Positions 34,620 through 47,480 of a DNA stretch of 64,000 nucleotides are shown here, piece after piece. This stretch comes from Mactromeris polynyma (lineage: Eukaryota; Mollusca; Bivalvia; Venerida; Mactridae): NCBI GenBank assembly GCA_032209605.1, contig JASFXZ010000070.1, forward strand, positions 372,001 through 436,000, given 5' to 3'. Position numbers and translations under genes: made by a program. A model generated the notes under the pieces. The model was not told the origin of the DNA and did no database searches. It worked only from the letters and a program-made list of their open reading frames with translations. Numbering within the stretch: position 1 is the first letter of the stretch; the number at the start of each line of letters is the position of its first letter.

Positions 34620-35770
34620 ATGAACTGTACCAACATACTCTTCATTAGAAAATTTACATAAAATAGCTTAATGGTAGAATCTGACTTAAAAGTAATCAAA
34701 ACTGAGCACATTTTATGTCAAAGCAGAACAGAGGAATACAAGTACATGCTATCATATTACACTTTGGGATAAAGTGACAACAAATCAATCCAATACACAT
34801 ATAGTTTTAATAACATTGAATTATAATAAATGTCGTATGATACATCGGGCATTCTAAGTATAATATACAATGAAAACTGTTTAAAACGCGCCAAGTACAA
34901 ATAAAACACTTTGTACCGACTAATCAATTTACGTTGTTATATTTAGAATGACCTCTCAGGATCACCTAGTTTCAAACAAAATACAAACGTGTGTGTAGTA
35001 TTTTGGTATATAAACATTACCTATATAACGATTTGAGTCGGAATCAAAAAGTACAATAATATACCTGAATAGATCGAAACATTGGGATTTCATTATGACC
35101 TATATCACCAATGAATTCACCTGAATTATAAAGAAATGCAACTGCAATCCGTCCAATCGGCTGTGTTCTGTTCTTTTGTTTTCAATACAAGAGAATATTG
35201 TTCAATGTAGTTGAAAAATAATTAAAATAACAAGACAGAAGCGAAATTGCTCGATAATTGTTTAAGGTGTAATATTATCTTTATAACATTTTAAATTTAA
35301 AAAATGAAGATTATTAACGCGTTTGACATTCAGAAAAACAGGGGGGTCGACAATGCGCCGATTTAAATATGTTGAATATCTGTGAGACTAACTTTACCAT
35401 AAGGCGGGGGGGAGGGGGGGGGGGCAAGGTGACTGTTAATATTCAGAATAAACTGTGTGATTATTGAAATTTTGTTTAGAGCTTATTTATTCGACTTCGA
35501 ATGAGAATCGAGTTACAACTTTATTCAATGTATATTAAGCCTTGTAATACTTACTTGCACCCAATTCGGGAATTGTGAAATCAGCGGTTAAACCCCCCCA
35601 TTCGACAGGAAACAGTAGTCAAGCGCTCCACATGAACGCTATGCTCTATTTTGTTAATAGCGGGGTTTCAAAACAATCAAGCAGTCCCAAAAAAATCCTT
35701 ATTTCAGAAAAAATAACTAATTATTAAGTGGTGCAAGTCGAACTAAAAGTTATACCAACGTAAATTTTGT
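34620..35770. other. No gene; poly-G tract at 35404-35425
   Basis: AT-rich and without supportable exons. It contains one strongly G-rich run described separately. Confidence 0.45.
35404..35425 (+). repeat. Poly-G run, potential G-quadruplex
   Basis: About 22 bases of nearly pure G broken by single C and A bases, in otherwise AT-rich sequence. It can form a G-quadruplex in principle. Confidence 0.7.
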
Positions 35771-35773
35771 AAA

Positions 35774-35959
35774 TACAGCAAAACCTCAACAATAAGACCA
35801 CCATTGGGACCCTTGAACACTGGTCTTCTTATCCTGGTGGTTTTAATACTGAGGTTAAATAAAGAGCAGAACAGTGAGTGAAAATGGACTTGAATATTGT
35901 GTTCTTAAATTTGAGGTAGCCTTACTATAGAGGAGGTCTTTAAGTGAGGTTTTATTGTA
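35774..35959 (-). mobile_element. CAGT-family element, copy 10
   Basis: Full length, TACAGCAAAACCTCAACAAT to AGTGAGGTTTTATTGTA, inverted relative to copy 2. Confidence 0.85.
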
Positions 35960-36555
35960 GTTAGTACCTTCGATTATTTCCAGGTAGGACTCATACCCTA
36001 CGCATGCTTTATTGTTAATATCTATACTGGCACTAATACGCTACTTTAATTATCCACTCACGGTTAAAACCCAGTCGCAATTATTCTGGTATCAGGTATT
36101 TATGGATTATGAAGAGCCTATTGAACGTTCATTTACACTCTGCCTAAAAAAGAAGCCATAATAGCACGTAGTACATTTACAGCTACCGTTGACAACACAG
36201 TAAGAGTTTGTTGACATACCAACGTAGTACGCAAGATTGAAAATTGAAACTTTCTTAAGGCCACCGTTTTAAAATGTTTGCAGTTACGCGTCCGACTCAT
36301 GAAAAATGCCGTGACTCAATTTATCGATGAATTGTTTTCGGTATTTTAACCATAACAGTACTAAACTAAGAAAAACTACCCACTGTTAACATTCGCATAA
36401 CCGCAAACAAACATTTTTTAAGGACGGCTTAAAAAAAGTGAATTATTAGTAATAAGCCCAGCATGGATGTGAAGAAACTTGGTTTTAGTTGTAAAGTGGT
36501 CTGGTTATCAAGTTAAAATATGCAACGAAATAACCCATAAAATGGCCTATGAAAA

Positions 36556-36616
36556 TACGGTCTTATTAATGATGAAGTCTTAATTTCGAGCTAGTCTTTA
36601 CATAAGGTTTTACTGT
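36556..36616 (-). mobile_element. CAGT-family element, copy 11 (degenerate end)
   Basis: Only a mutated right end remains: CGGTCTTATTAATGATGAAG to CATAAGGTTTTACTGT. Confidence 0.55.
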
Positions 36617-37008
36617 TCATACAGCGATTTGCTCAATTTAATGTTTAAACTGTAATTAAAGTAAACGTTGACGTGAAAAAAGACCATTCAGCACATTATA
36701 CCGAAACATCATTATTTGTGAACAATACATTGCAAAAGAACGCTTTTTATACAATGTATATACCAATATCGATAACTCTTACAGTTGTTACTGGTGTAGA
36801 GTTTCACATCGTCCGATGTATGAAAATCCATGTTACGTAGCTCTAGACGACCTAGATATCGAACTGTCAATGTGTTTCATGACTTAACGATTATTGTATG
36901 TATCTGAACCTAAAGTGATGTTGGTGTTGCAGTTTTTAATTGAATTTATCATGGCTAATGGTGATTGAAACTTCAGGGACTAAACTATTAAAATATTAAA
37001 TCTGCATG

Positions 37009-37190
37009 TACAGTAAAGCCTCGATAATAAGACCACCCTTGGGACGCTTGAAAACTGGTCTTATATTGAGGTTGAATAAATAGCCAACACAGAAAAAATG
37101 GACTTGAAAATTGTGTTCTCAATTTTTAGGTGGTCTTATTATTGAGGGTGGTCTTATTATTGAGGTGGTTTTAAAATGGGGTTTTACTGT
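37009..37190 (-). mobile_element. CAGT-family element, copy 12
   Basis: Full length, TACAGTAAAGCCTCGATAAT to GGGGTTTTACTGT, with a small internal duplication of the GGTGGTCTTATTATTGAGG unit. Confidence 0.85.
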
Positions 37191-37234
37191 TTTTAAGAAA
37201 ACGATACAAGACTAATGAACAGATTAAGACACAT

Positions 37235-37240
37235 TTTATT
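37235..37240 (-). promoter_or_regulatory. Candidate polyadenylation signal of the claudin-like gene
   Basis: AATAAA on the minus strand about 755 bases past the stop codon at 37995. If used, the palindromic MITE at 37601 would be in the 3' UTR. Other weaker candidates exist. Confidence 0.3.
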
Positions 37241-37600
37241 GGAAGAAAATAGAAATCTAACCATATTATCCGAAAATATCAAAAACAATGCCATCAGTAA
37301 GAAGAAGAAAAATAGTCAAAACTTAAATATAAATTCATGAATATAAAATAGGGCATACACAAGTAAAGACAATAGTAACAAACAGACAACTTTCTTGAAA
37401 CAATTATATGATCATAATGGTAATGAATTATACATGAACAACGCTGTATAAGTCTTCTGTGTGTTGGGTGTTAGCTGATAAATAACTATAAATAATATTA
37501 ATTTGACAAATTCATCGAACGTTTCCGAATAGTTGGCATTTTACGAAACTCTACGTGGATCAGTTGTCATAAATTATATATTAATATTTGAGCACTGATA

Positions 37601-37796
37601 TGGGATTTACAACCTCTTCTGTAAGTGAGTCATTTTAAGAAAACGCAACATGTGATGTCACTAATTGCAAGCAGTAAACACTATTTACTCCATTTTCATT
37701 GCCATATGGGGCATATATTGCTTACTGTCAGTACATGGTGACTTCACATGTTACGTTTTTTGGAAATGACGCCACTTAAAGAAGAGGTTGGAAATC
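37601..37796. mobile_element. Palindromic fold-back MITE, second copy
   Basis: Same family as 16184-16374. Arms GGGATTTACAACCTCTTCTG and its inverse TTAAAGAAGAGGTTGGAAAT, with GCAACATGTGATGTCACT against GGTGACTTCACATGTTACGT, meeting around GCCATATGGGG. It lies 200 bp past the stop codon of the claudin-like gene. Confidence 0.8.
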
Positions 37797-37994
37797 GTAT
37801 AGCGGCGCTCATTTACATGTGCTAAATATGTACATTTTTTCACAAAGCTACAATTGATAGCATAATGTATAATGACAATCAATTTCGCGTCTTCTCTACT
37901 CACAAAAATGATGTTAAGCATGATTTGTGATCGTAACAAAAAATACAATTTCAGTTTTTCTATGTCGGATGAAAATCCCAAAAATGCGCGATCA

Positions 37995-40900
37995 TCAATC
38001 GTCTTCTTTTTCAGTCACATGATCAACTTTGTCTCTCGTACACACCATCATACACACTATAACAATGGCTACAGAAATAATCAAAGCTCCAGCAATTATC
38101 GTCAAAGCAAAGCCGGCATGCAGATCAGTCGCCTCTGTCGTATTAACCTCTACCGCGAAAACAATGGCACCGATAATCATGAATACTCCTGAAATCATAG
38201 AGAGAAAACATGGTTAACAGACGAACAGACGGACTTACAGACTGACCGTCAAACTGGCATATGGACGAAATGAAATATAAAATTACATCAGCTGCTGTAT
38301 GGACACAGCGGAAAATGGCCAATTGATTGTTTTGAGCCTGAAACTGAGCTTGGAGTCCTCGAAAACCTCGATCGTCTGATTGGTTGTTTCTGGGCCCATT
38401 CTCAAAACTGACCAATAGTGAAGTTTAAAGCGGCATTATATGTTTATATAATCAATGTTTGTAAAACAATTATTTACATAATTTTAAAAAAGTGACATTG
38501 TTGCCGACGAAAAAATTGTTTATTTCGCTGAATTTGACATAATTTGCGATAAATAAGGCATGTAACTCCTAAGTTTTTCAAAGATACTTCGCTGTCACTA
38601 AATAAGGCTATGCATAAACTGTTGAATGTGACGATTACTGTGAATCTTTTTCGATAAATGATAAATTTGAACACCCTCTACTATTTGTCAAATTCCCTTC
38701 ATTCGTTTTGAAGTCTGAAATAGGTTACTTTCGATTTAGATACACACCTATCAGCAATAACCTCTCCCGTGCGTCCCTGTCTTAATCGACCATAACCTCT
38801 CCCGAGTGACCCTGTTTTAATCAGCAACAACTTCTCCCGAGCGACCCTCTCTTAATAAGCAATAACCTCTCCCAAGCGACCCTTTCTTAATCAGCAACAA
38901 CTTCTTCCGAGCGACCCTTTCTTAATCAGCAATAACCTCTCCCGAGCGACCCTCTCTTAATCAGCAATAACCTCTCCCGAGCGACCCTGTCTTAATCAGC
39001 AACAACCTCTCCCGAGCGACCCTGTCTTAATCAGCAACAACCTCTCCCGAGCTACCCTGTCGTAATCAGCAACAACCTCTCCCGAGCGACCCTGTCTTAA
39101 TCAGCAACAACCTCTCCCGAGCGACCCTGTCTTAATCAGCAACAACCTCTCCCGAGCTACCCTGTCGTAATCAGCAACAACCTCTCCCGAGCGACCCTGT
39201 CTTAATCAGCAACAACCTCTCCCGAGCGACCCTGTCTTAATCAGCAACAACCTCTCCCGAGCGACCCTGTCTTAATCAGCAACAACATCTCCCGAGCGAC
39301 CCTGTCTTAATCAGCAACAACCTCTCCCGAGCGACCCTGTCTTAATCAGCAACAACCTCTCCCGAGCGACCCTGTCTTAATCAGCAACAACATCTCCCGA
39401 GCGACCCTGTCTTAATCAGCAACAACCTCTCCCGAGCGACCCTGTCTTAATCAGCAACAACATCTCCCGAGCGACCCTGTCTTAATCAGCAACAACCTCT
39501 CCCGAGCGACCCTGTCTTAATCTGCAACAACATCTCCCATGGGACCCTGTCTTAATCTGCAATAACCTCTCCCATGGGACCCTGTCTTAATCTGCAACAA
39601 CATCTTCCATGGGACCCTGTCTTAATCTGCAACAACATCTCCCATGGGACCCTGTCTTAATCTGCAACAACATCTTCCATGGGACCCTGTCTTAATCTGC
39701 AACAACATCTCCCATGGGACCCTGTCTTAATCTGCAACAACATCTCCCATGGGACCCTGTCTTAATCAGCAATAACCTCTCCCATGGGACCCTGTCTTAA
39801 TCTGCAACAACATCTTCCATGGGACCCTGTCTTAATCTGCAACAACATCTCCCATGGGACCCTGTCTTAATCTGCAACAACATCTCCCATGGGACCCTGT
39901 CTTAATCAGCAATAACTTCTCCCATTGGACCCTGTCTTAATCTGCAACAACATCTCCCATGGGACCCTGTCTTAATCAGCAATAACCTCTCCCATGGGAC
40001 CCTGTCTTAATCTGCAACAACATCTTCCATGGGACCCTGTCTTAATCTGCAACAACATCTCCCATGGGACCCTGTCTTAATCTGCAACAACACCTTCCAT
40101 GGGACCCTGTCTTAATCTGCAACAACATCTCCCATGGGACCCTGTCTTAATCTGCAACAACATCTTCCATGGGACCCTGTCTTAATCTGCAACAACATCT
40201 CCCATGGGACCCTGTCTTAATCTGCAACAACATCTTCCATGGGACCCTGTCTTAATCTGCAACAACATCTCCCATGGGACCCTGTCTTAATCTGCAACAA
40301 CATCTCCCATGGGACCCTGTCTTAATCAGCAATAACTTCTCCCATGGGACCCTGTCTTAATCAGCAACAACCTCTCCCATGGGACCCTGTCTTAATCAGC
40401 AATAACATCTCCTATGGGACCCTGTCTTAATCTGCAACAACATCCCCCATGGGACCCTGTCTTAATCAGCAATAACCTCTCCCATGGGACCCTGTCTTAA
40501 TCTGCAACAACATCTCCCATGGGACCCTGTCTTAATCAGAAATAACATCTCCCATGGGACCCTGTCTTAATCAGCAATAACCTCTCCCATGGGACCCTGT
40601 CTTAATCTGCAACAACATCTCCCATGGGACCCTGTCTTAATCAACAATAACATCTCCCATGGGACCCTGTCTTAATCAGCAATAACCTCTCCAATGGGAC
40701 CCTGTCTTAATCAGCAATAACATCTCCGATGGGACCCTGTCTTAATCAGCAATAACCTCTCCCATGGGACCCTGTCTTAATCAGCAACAACCTCTCCCAT
40801 GGAACCCTGTCTTAATCAGCAATAACCTCTCCCATGGGACCCTGCCTTAATCAGCAACAACCTCTCCCATGGAACCCTGTCTTAATCAGCAATAACTTCT

Positions 40901-42999
40901 CCCATGGGACCCTGTCTTAATCAGCAATAACCTCTCCCATGGGACCCTGTCTTAATCAGCAATAACTTCTCCCATGGGACCCTGTCTTAATCAGCAATAA
41001 CTTCTCCCATGGGACCCTGCCTTAATCAGCAACAACCTCTCCCATGGAACCCTGTCTTAATCAGCAATAACTTCTCCCATGGGACCCTGTCTTAATCAGC
41101 AACAACCTCTCCCATGGAACCCTGTCTTAATCAGCAATAACTTCTCCCATGGGACCCTGTCTTAATCAGCAACAACCTCTCCCATGGGACCCTGTCTTAA
41201 TCAGAAATAACCTCTCCCATGGGACCCTGTCTTAATCAGCAACAACCTCTCCCATGGGACCCTGTCTTAATCAGCAACAACCTCTCACATGGGACCCTGT
41301 CTTAATCAGAAATAACCTCTCCCATGGGACCCTGTCTTAATCAGAAATAACCTCTCCCATGGGACCCTGTCTTAATCAGAAATAACCTCTCCCATGGGAC
41401 CCTGTCTTAATCAGCAATAACCTCTCCCATGGGACCCTGTCTTAATCAGCAACAACCTCTCCCATGGGACCCTGTCTTAATCAGCAACAACTTCTTCCGA
41501 GTGACCCTCTCAAAAGCAGCAACAACCTCTATTTACCGTCATTTTAATTTTCCTTGGTAAAAATTTACTACCAATCTAATCTGTCTGAAGCAACAATCTG
41601 TAAAAAACAGCCAAACAATTCTCTCTTTCATCTGATGTTGTCCTGGAGAGGTTGTACTGTACTTTACGTCATTTCGCAATATGACAATATTTGATACTAA
41701 GTAAACTATTACACGTGTTTTACATTTGAACAATGAACGTACCTGAAGCAATGCACAGCACAATGATGACGATAGCGAACATCCAATTGTCTTTAAAAAA
41801 ACAACACTTCAAGAAGATACACACAACGGCACCGGCACACACTATGGTACCCATCAGTGTCATAGCCTGGACTGCTCGCAAACCATCGTCATCTGGTGAT
41901 AGACAAGCGAACTGTTTACATGCGGAAAGCACAGCCAAGTTATGGATCGAAGCGATATTTCACTTAAATATAGTAAAACCTCAATAATAAAACCACCCTC
42001 GGGACCCTTGAAAACTGGTCTTAGTATTGAGGTGGTCTTAATATTGAGATTGAATAAAGAGCAAAACAGTGGATGTTGACTTAAAATTGTAGTCTTAATT
42101 TTGAGGTGGTCTTTTTATTGAGGTGGTCTTTAAGTGAGTTTTTACTGTAATTACAAAATGTGCTTATTATACAAATTGTGTCTTTTAAGTAAAAAACGCG
42201 ACTTCACTTTCCCAAGGTATATATGTATATCGTTATTTCAAACTTATTTATTTTACATCGACAGTGAAACAAGTTATTACAACTCATATCAATCACTCTT
42301 ATTGGCTGCTATCTGGGTAACCAACCAGTGTTTTGCTTGCCTAATTCAGAGATTTAGAAATTGGTGGCGCTCAAGGTCCTCCATTTCAACCCATGGCTTT
42401 CGGATCCAGAGTTAGACGCTCTTCCCATATGTCACTTTGCATCCACTGTGCTTGTAGAATACAATAGATAGTTCCCATATTTACAATATTAACCTGCCTT
42501 GTTCTGCATAGTCTGCCATTTTGATTGGCAAAACTGATACGCACTTATGTGAGTAATTCCCAAACATGTGATAATTGGAAAAAAACAGCAGAATTTGCAT
42601 GTTACAACTTTTTCTTCAACTTTCTGAGCCAACTGCTCACATTAACATAATGAATAAGTTATTGTTTTATATCTGATTAGTTTATCATCCTTATAAACTT
42701 TAAGGAAATTTGCCTATCAATATGGCTGACTATTCATAACAAGGGAGGTAAATATTGTAAATGAAGGAACTATCTATACCTTCGATAGCATTGCATGTGA
42801 ACGAGCTGTATTCTTTCACCTCCTCTTTGGTGCACGCTTGCCACAAGCCACTGTAATAGTGTGTAGTTATTACCCGAGTTACCGAAGAGTCAGTCTTTAT
42901 ATTGTGCCATGCTGGAACAGCGACGGCAATAATTATGGTTACCAAGGCAACGACCGAAACAATGGAAGCTGTCCACAATAAAACCTTAGCTGAAACCAT
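37995..42999 (-). CDS. Claudin/PMP22-family four-helix membrane protein, three exons
   Basis: Minus strand; exons 42999-42780, 41892-41743 and 38188-37995. All introns are GT-AG and phase 1, giving 564 nt and 187 aa. The ATG (AACAAAATGG context) starts MVSAKVLLWTASIVSVVALV, helix 1 at about 6-29. The first extracellular loop follows, with VPAWHN, the signature SGLWQAC at 50-56 and a second cysteine in SSFTCNAIE: the W-GLW-C-C pattern of claudins and PMP22/EMP/TMEM47 relatives. The sequence DDDGLRAVQAMTLMGT enters helix 2; helix 3 spans the exon 2-3 junction (FAIVIIVLCIASGVFMIIGA); helix 4 is FALTIIAGALIISVAIVIVC. The short cytoplasmic tail is acidic, TEKEDD, with no clear C-terminal PDZ-binding YV. 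Proteins of this family form paracellular barriers or septate junctions, or regulate channels; the exact role here is unknown. Intron 2 is filled by a 2.8-kb minisatellite, and intron 1 carries two MITEs, one touching the donor site. Confidence 0.88.
38745..41530 (+). repeat. 35-bp minisatellite, about 80 copies, in an intron
   Basis: Unit: CCTGTCTTAATCAGCAACAA then CCTCTCCCGAGCGAC. Two main variants exist: a CCCGAGCGAC form in the left ~22 units and a CCCATGGGAC form from about 39535 to 41490. CAGC/CTGC and CCTCT/CATCT variants are interspersed. Edge units at both ends are the most diverged and both are of the CGAG type. It fills most of intron 2 of the claudin-like gene. Confidence 0.98.
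41970..42149 (-). mobile_element. CAGT-family element, copy 13 (intron 1 of claudin-like gene)
   Basis: Full length, TATAGTAAAACCTCAATAAT to GTGAGTTTTTACTGTA. It ends 77 bases upstream (in gene sense) of the exon 2 acceptor. Confidence 0.85.
42350..42420 (-). repeat. Weak tRNA-like remnant
   Basis: Minus strand GGGAAGAGCGTCTAACTCTG and ATGGGTTGAAATGG resemble the D-arm to T-arm part of a tRNA-derived SINE head, but with a poor B box. Confidence 0.3.
42464..42778. mobile_element. TAGTTCCC-family element at the exon 1 donor of the claudin-like gene
   Basis: Runs from ATAGATAGTTCCCATATTTA to GGAACTATCTATA. In gene sense the exon 1 boundary is ATCGAAG|GTATAGATAGTTCC: the donor GT occupies 42779-42778, at the very edge of the element. 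Confidence 0.85.
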
Positions 43000-45615
43000 T
43001 TTGTTCACAAAACAATTCCAAAATTACAAATTACTAAATTTAATATCCGCAACTAAAAGTCTGTACGTCTCGACTATATTATCCAAAAAGTGAATTCCCT
43101 CAATTTAATCACTAAGTTTATAAAGAGTGTGTTGCGTCTGAACGACACCGAATGCTACTCTTCAATGGCAGAAGTTCGAATTAAGTGTGACACAGACACG
43201 CTTTCTGGCTTTGATACGAGTTAAATATATTCTTTTCAATTATATGAAAAAGCAGTTACGATCGATGGGTAAACGTAGCAGAAATGATCACTATTATCCA
43301 ATTGTCGGCGAAGATTTTTTCCAATATTTTTTCTCCTAACTCCACCAAAGCATTATAGATATATTTATTTAAAGTGCGTATGCAAATACTATTGAAACTT
43401 GTCGTTTTATTTGCAGCGAACTTTTACACTGAATATGAATAATTAGTGACTGTTACCTACAGATTGAGTTTATAGTCTGTGTTAATTTTGAAACATCGAG
43501 TAGTTAGCCCAACTCAAGCTGTAAATCTACCTGGCTGTTCGCTGATTAGGTTATACAAGCGAACTTTTATACTTTGGTTAATATTTGTCTTAAAGTAAAT
43601 CTAGAAAAAATCCTTAAAGTAGCACATAATGGAACATAATCTTAAAATGTTAAATAGTTGATCGATAATACAGAACTCTTCAAGAAGATGAACTCTATGC
43701 TTGACAAATCTTGATAGATAAATGAACATTTTTTTATCATTCTAACAATTGATTAAGACTCAGAGACGACTCGGTGTCTACTCACTGACTTCACATCCAA
43801 GTTTTCAAGAATGTCTCAAAGAAACATGTTTTAATGAGGTGCTGTCGCTGATTTCCGTACGTGAAGTAAATTATGTAAGACTATAAAACCTCACTTAAAG
43901 ACCACCTCAATGATAAGACCACCTCAAAATTAAGAACAAAATGTTTAAGTCTATTTTCACTGTTTGGCCCTTTATTCAACCTCAATATTAAGACCTGTTT
44001 TCAAGGATCCCCAATGATGGTCTTATAATTGAGGTTTTACCCTTTAATAACATGTTTCAGTTATAAAGCAATTTCGTCAGTCGTTTTGAATCTGAGATCT
44101 CGGACAGACATATTGCATTTATAGAAAACATAACAATACACACCAAACTAGCGTAAATCATGTAAGACTTATAGAGTTATCTCCGTTCCTTATTATCCGC
44201 GAAAATTTATTCCATGCTTTCATACATCAGCCTGAATTATAATAAATATTAAAGTGACGTAAATTACATATGTTTTTAAAAAAACCAAACTTTGAAGAAA
44301 ACATACGTAAATATGGATACAAATAGTTCAATATTTCAAAAGAAGTTTAGAATAAGTTAACTTCAACATACATTGTATATCCACACAAGGAATCAAATAT
44401 TGATACTTAACCTTCATTTTGTTCTAAGTGTTAACAAAGTTGTATTGTTGAAAATTTGTACATCATTCATCAAAAAGAAATCAAACTATGATACTAGTAT
44501 TCATGTTTCATAATTGATTAACTTAAAGTTTAGGAAATTATGTTAAGAATATAATTATTTCTTTATAATGTCGCTGTGTTGACGCGGGACAATTTTTAGT
44601 TGCGTTTCTATTGGCGAGGAGTATATTATACATGAGAGCTTAAACATCCTGTACTCAAATTAAAGCTGAACCAAAAAGATTTAATGTTTTCTTGCTCAGA
44701 TTTAAGTAGAGTTTTTGAAAGTGAAAAATTAGTTTGACTTAATTTGAAAGTGAGAAAAACACAGAAAAGAAAAATGACAAACAATCCCATTTCCGACACA
44801 TAGACATATACAAACTATGGGCTTCACTTATCTTTAATTTGAAGAGAATTTTACTGAATATCTATCATTCCATGCCCTCTCTTGAAATAAATTAACGTGG
44901 CTTACGAAAACCCGTTTTTAAAAGGACAACTCTGTACGTATGTTTTATAAATGAAATCAAATTATCTCCCTTACCGTACTGTGCTATGCAATGCAGAATA
45001 GACATAGACGCTGCACGTGTTCCGCTCTTACCAGAAGTCAATATTTATTTCTCCCCAGTCAATAATGTACAAGATTTGAGAAACACATAACTAAACACGA
45101 TTTAATGTGATTTTCAAACTATTGCCTTATTTTGGTTGTATATAAAACAACGTTACATTTGATCAACAAAAATGCAAACCAATCTTTTGCAATCCTGATA
45201 AAAGAATTAGGAAATAAATACGTAGATATGTACGTTTAAAAAAAGAGAGATGCGAACAGATTCGATCTGGCGTTTTAATTTTTTAAGTCTATAGTTTCAT
45301 ATATAAAACCGGCATGTACATTTAAATGCTTTTCTTTCTTGTCCCTGATATATCACTATAGAATAGTGACCAATTCGAAAAAGTGTTTCAATGTATAATT
45401 TTATACACATACATAAACATAAATATAGGTCTACACACATGATTATAAGCATTTATGAAATTTGTGCGTGATAGCCACACCTTTGACACGTGACTTCACA
45501 CATAATCTAGTAACATTGTCATGACACGTGGCGAACCAGTCTTAATAGAATCTACTACCTTTCTAAAGCATTCAAGGGAACATCTAGTATCACTTGTAAC
45601 TAATTTGGTTTGTCC
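43000..45615. other. Upstream flank of the claudin-like gene, no other gene
   Basis: No clear TATA box was seen. One CAGT-family element (43880-44042) is present. The remainder is AT-rich without supportable exons. Confidence 0.45.
43880..44042 (+). mobile_element. CAGT-family element, copy 14
   Basis: ACTATAAAACCTCACTTAAA to ATTGAGGTTTTAC; both termini are slightly eroded. Confidence 0.8.
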
Positions 45616-45619
45616 CAGT

Positions 45620-46835
45620 CGAGGATACACAGTACATGCTTGATAAGCGCTTGCGAGGCGAACCAGACCATGCGTGATAAGTGCCTTGCGAGGCGAATAT
45701 TTCACAGTACATGCGTAATAAGTTCCTAGCGAGGCGAACAACTCACAGAACATGTGTGATAAGTGCCCAACGAGGCGAATAGTTCACAGTACATGCGTGA
45801 TAAGTGCCTAGCGAGGCGAACAACTCACAGAACATGTGTGATAAGTGCCCAACGAGGCGAATAGTTCACAGTACATGCGTGATAAGTGCCCAACGAGGCG
45901 AATATTTCACAGTACATGCGTAATAAGTGCCTAGCGAGGCGAACAACTCACAGAACATGTGTGATAAGTGCCCAACGAGGCGAATAGTTCACAGTACATG
46001 CGTGATAAGTGCCTAACGAGGCGAATAGTTCACAGAACATGCGTGATAAGTGCCCAACGAGGCGAATATTTCACAGTACATGCGTAATAAGTGCCCAGCG
46101 AGGCGAACAACTCACAGAACATGTGTGATATAAGTGCCCAACGAGGCGAATAGTTCACAGTACATGCGTGATAAGTGCCTAGCGAGGCGAACAGTTCACA
46201 GTACATGCGCGATAAGTGCCCACCGAGGAGGCGAACAGTTCACAGTGCATGCGTGATAAGTGCCCAATGAGGCCAATAATTCACAGTACATGCGTGATAA
46301 GTGCCCAACGAGGCGAATAGTTCACAGTTCATGCGTGATAAGTGCCTAGCGAGGCGAACAACTCACAGAATATGCGTGATATGTGCCCAACGAGGCGAAT
46401 AGTTCACAGAACATGCGTGATAAGTGCTCAACGAGGCGAATAGTTCACAGAACATGCGTGATAAGTGCTCAACGAGGCGAATAGTTCACAGTACATGCGT
46501 GATAAGTGCCTAGCGAAGCGAACTACTCACAGAATATGCGTGATATGTGCCCAACGAGGCGAATAGTTCACAGAACATGCGTGATAAGTGCTCAACGAGG
46601 CGAATAGTTCACAGTACATGCGTGATAAGTGCCTAGCGAGGCGAACAGTTCACAGTACATGCGTGATAAGTGCCCAACGAGGCAAACAGTTCACAGTACA
46701 TGCGTGATAAGTGCCCAACGAGGCAAACAGTTCACAGTACATGCGTGATAAGTGCCTAGCGAGGCGAACAACTCACAGAACATGCGTGATAAGTGCCCAA
46801 CGAGGCGAAAAGTTCATAGAAAATGCGCTCTTTAA
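45620..46835 (+). repeat. 41-bp minisatellite, about 29 copies
   Basis: Unit: CACAGTACATGCGTGATAAG then TGCCCAACGAGGCGAATAGTT. Variants TGCCTAGCGAGGCGAACAAC and CACAGAACATGTGTGATAAG alternate, giving a partly two-unit (82-bp) higher order in the left half. Occasional units carry small insertions. Confidence 0.95.
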
Positions 46836-47330
46836 CACCTAGACCTATCACTTTCTTACCTATGTAAACTGCAAACTACACTGGATTTTGTTTTTAAAAA
46901 CATCGCGAACTGGTCAAGAATGTTGAAACATACATTGATCTGCGGCTTACACATTCTTAAATACCAGAACGCAACGAGGCAACCTACGTAACCTATATTT
47001 ATTATTTTAATTACTCTGCCGTCTATATAGGTATAGTTGAACTTTGGAGGCTAAGTTTTAACAGATATGTAATATATCATGACAGCGGTATTTAATAGGT
47101 ATACAACTCTTGTCATTAATTCCTTCCTCACAGGCGTTATCCCAATGGAATTTGACAAACGCAGTTTTCACATTTATTAAATGAGGTAAAGAAATTGTAT
47201 GCTATCATTGACATAGTGAACGTCATCTCGCCTTTGATTGCGGTGACAGTATCAGACAATGCATTTATCATGTGGATACAAATGTATTATAATGTGTTAT
47301 TTTTATGCTAACAGCATTTTTTTCATTTTT
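46836..47330. other. Spacer between two tandem arrays
   Basis: Nothing recognised on either strand. Confidence 0.4.
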
Positions 47331-47334
47331 TTTT

Positions 47335-47480
47335 TACAATACAATACATTTTATTTCGGCATTTAAACATTTTACAAAGTTTTTTGCCACATATATTGTC
47401 GGTGAGAGAGAAATAGTCATCAGAGCATAGTGAAGATTTCAAATGAAATATGATGGTAGTTACAAAAAGTCAAAGAAATA
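47335..47480 (-). mobile_element. Possible retroelement 3' end
   Basis: Minus strand reads TTTAAATGCCGAAATAAAAT, GTATTGTATTGT, then an A-run, the form of a LINE or SINE 3' terminus. No coding part is attached. Confidence 0.35.

Noticed and set aside
38745..41530. CRISPR-like regular repeats
   Set aside because: The units are head-to-tail with no unique spacers, the genome is eukaryotic, and no cas genes exist. The same applies to the other arrays.
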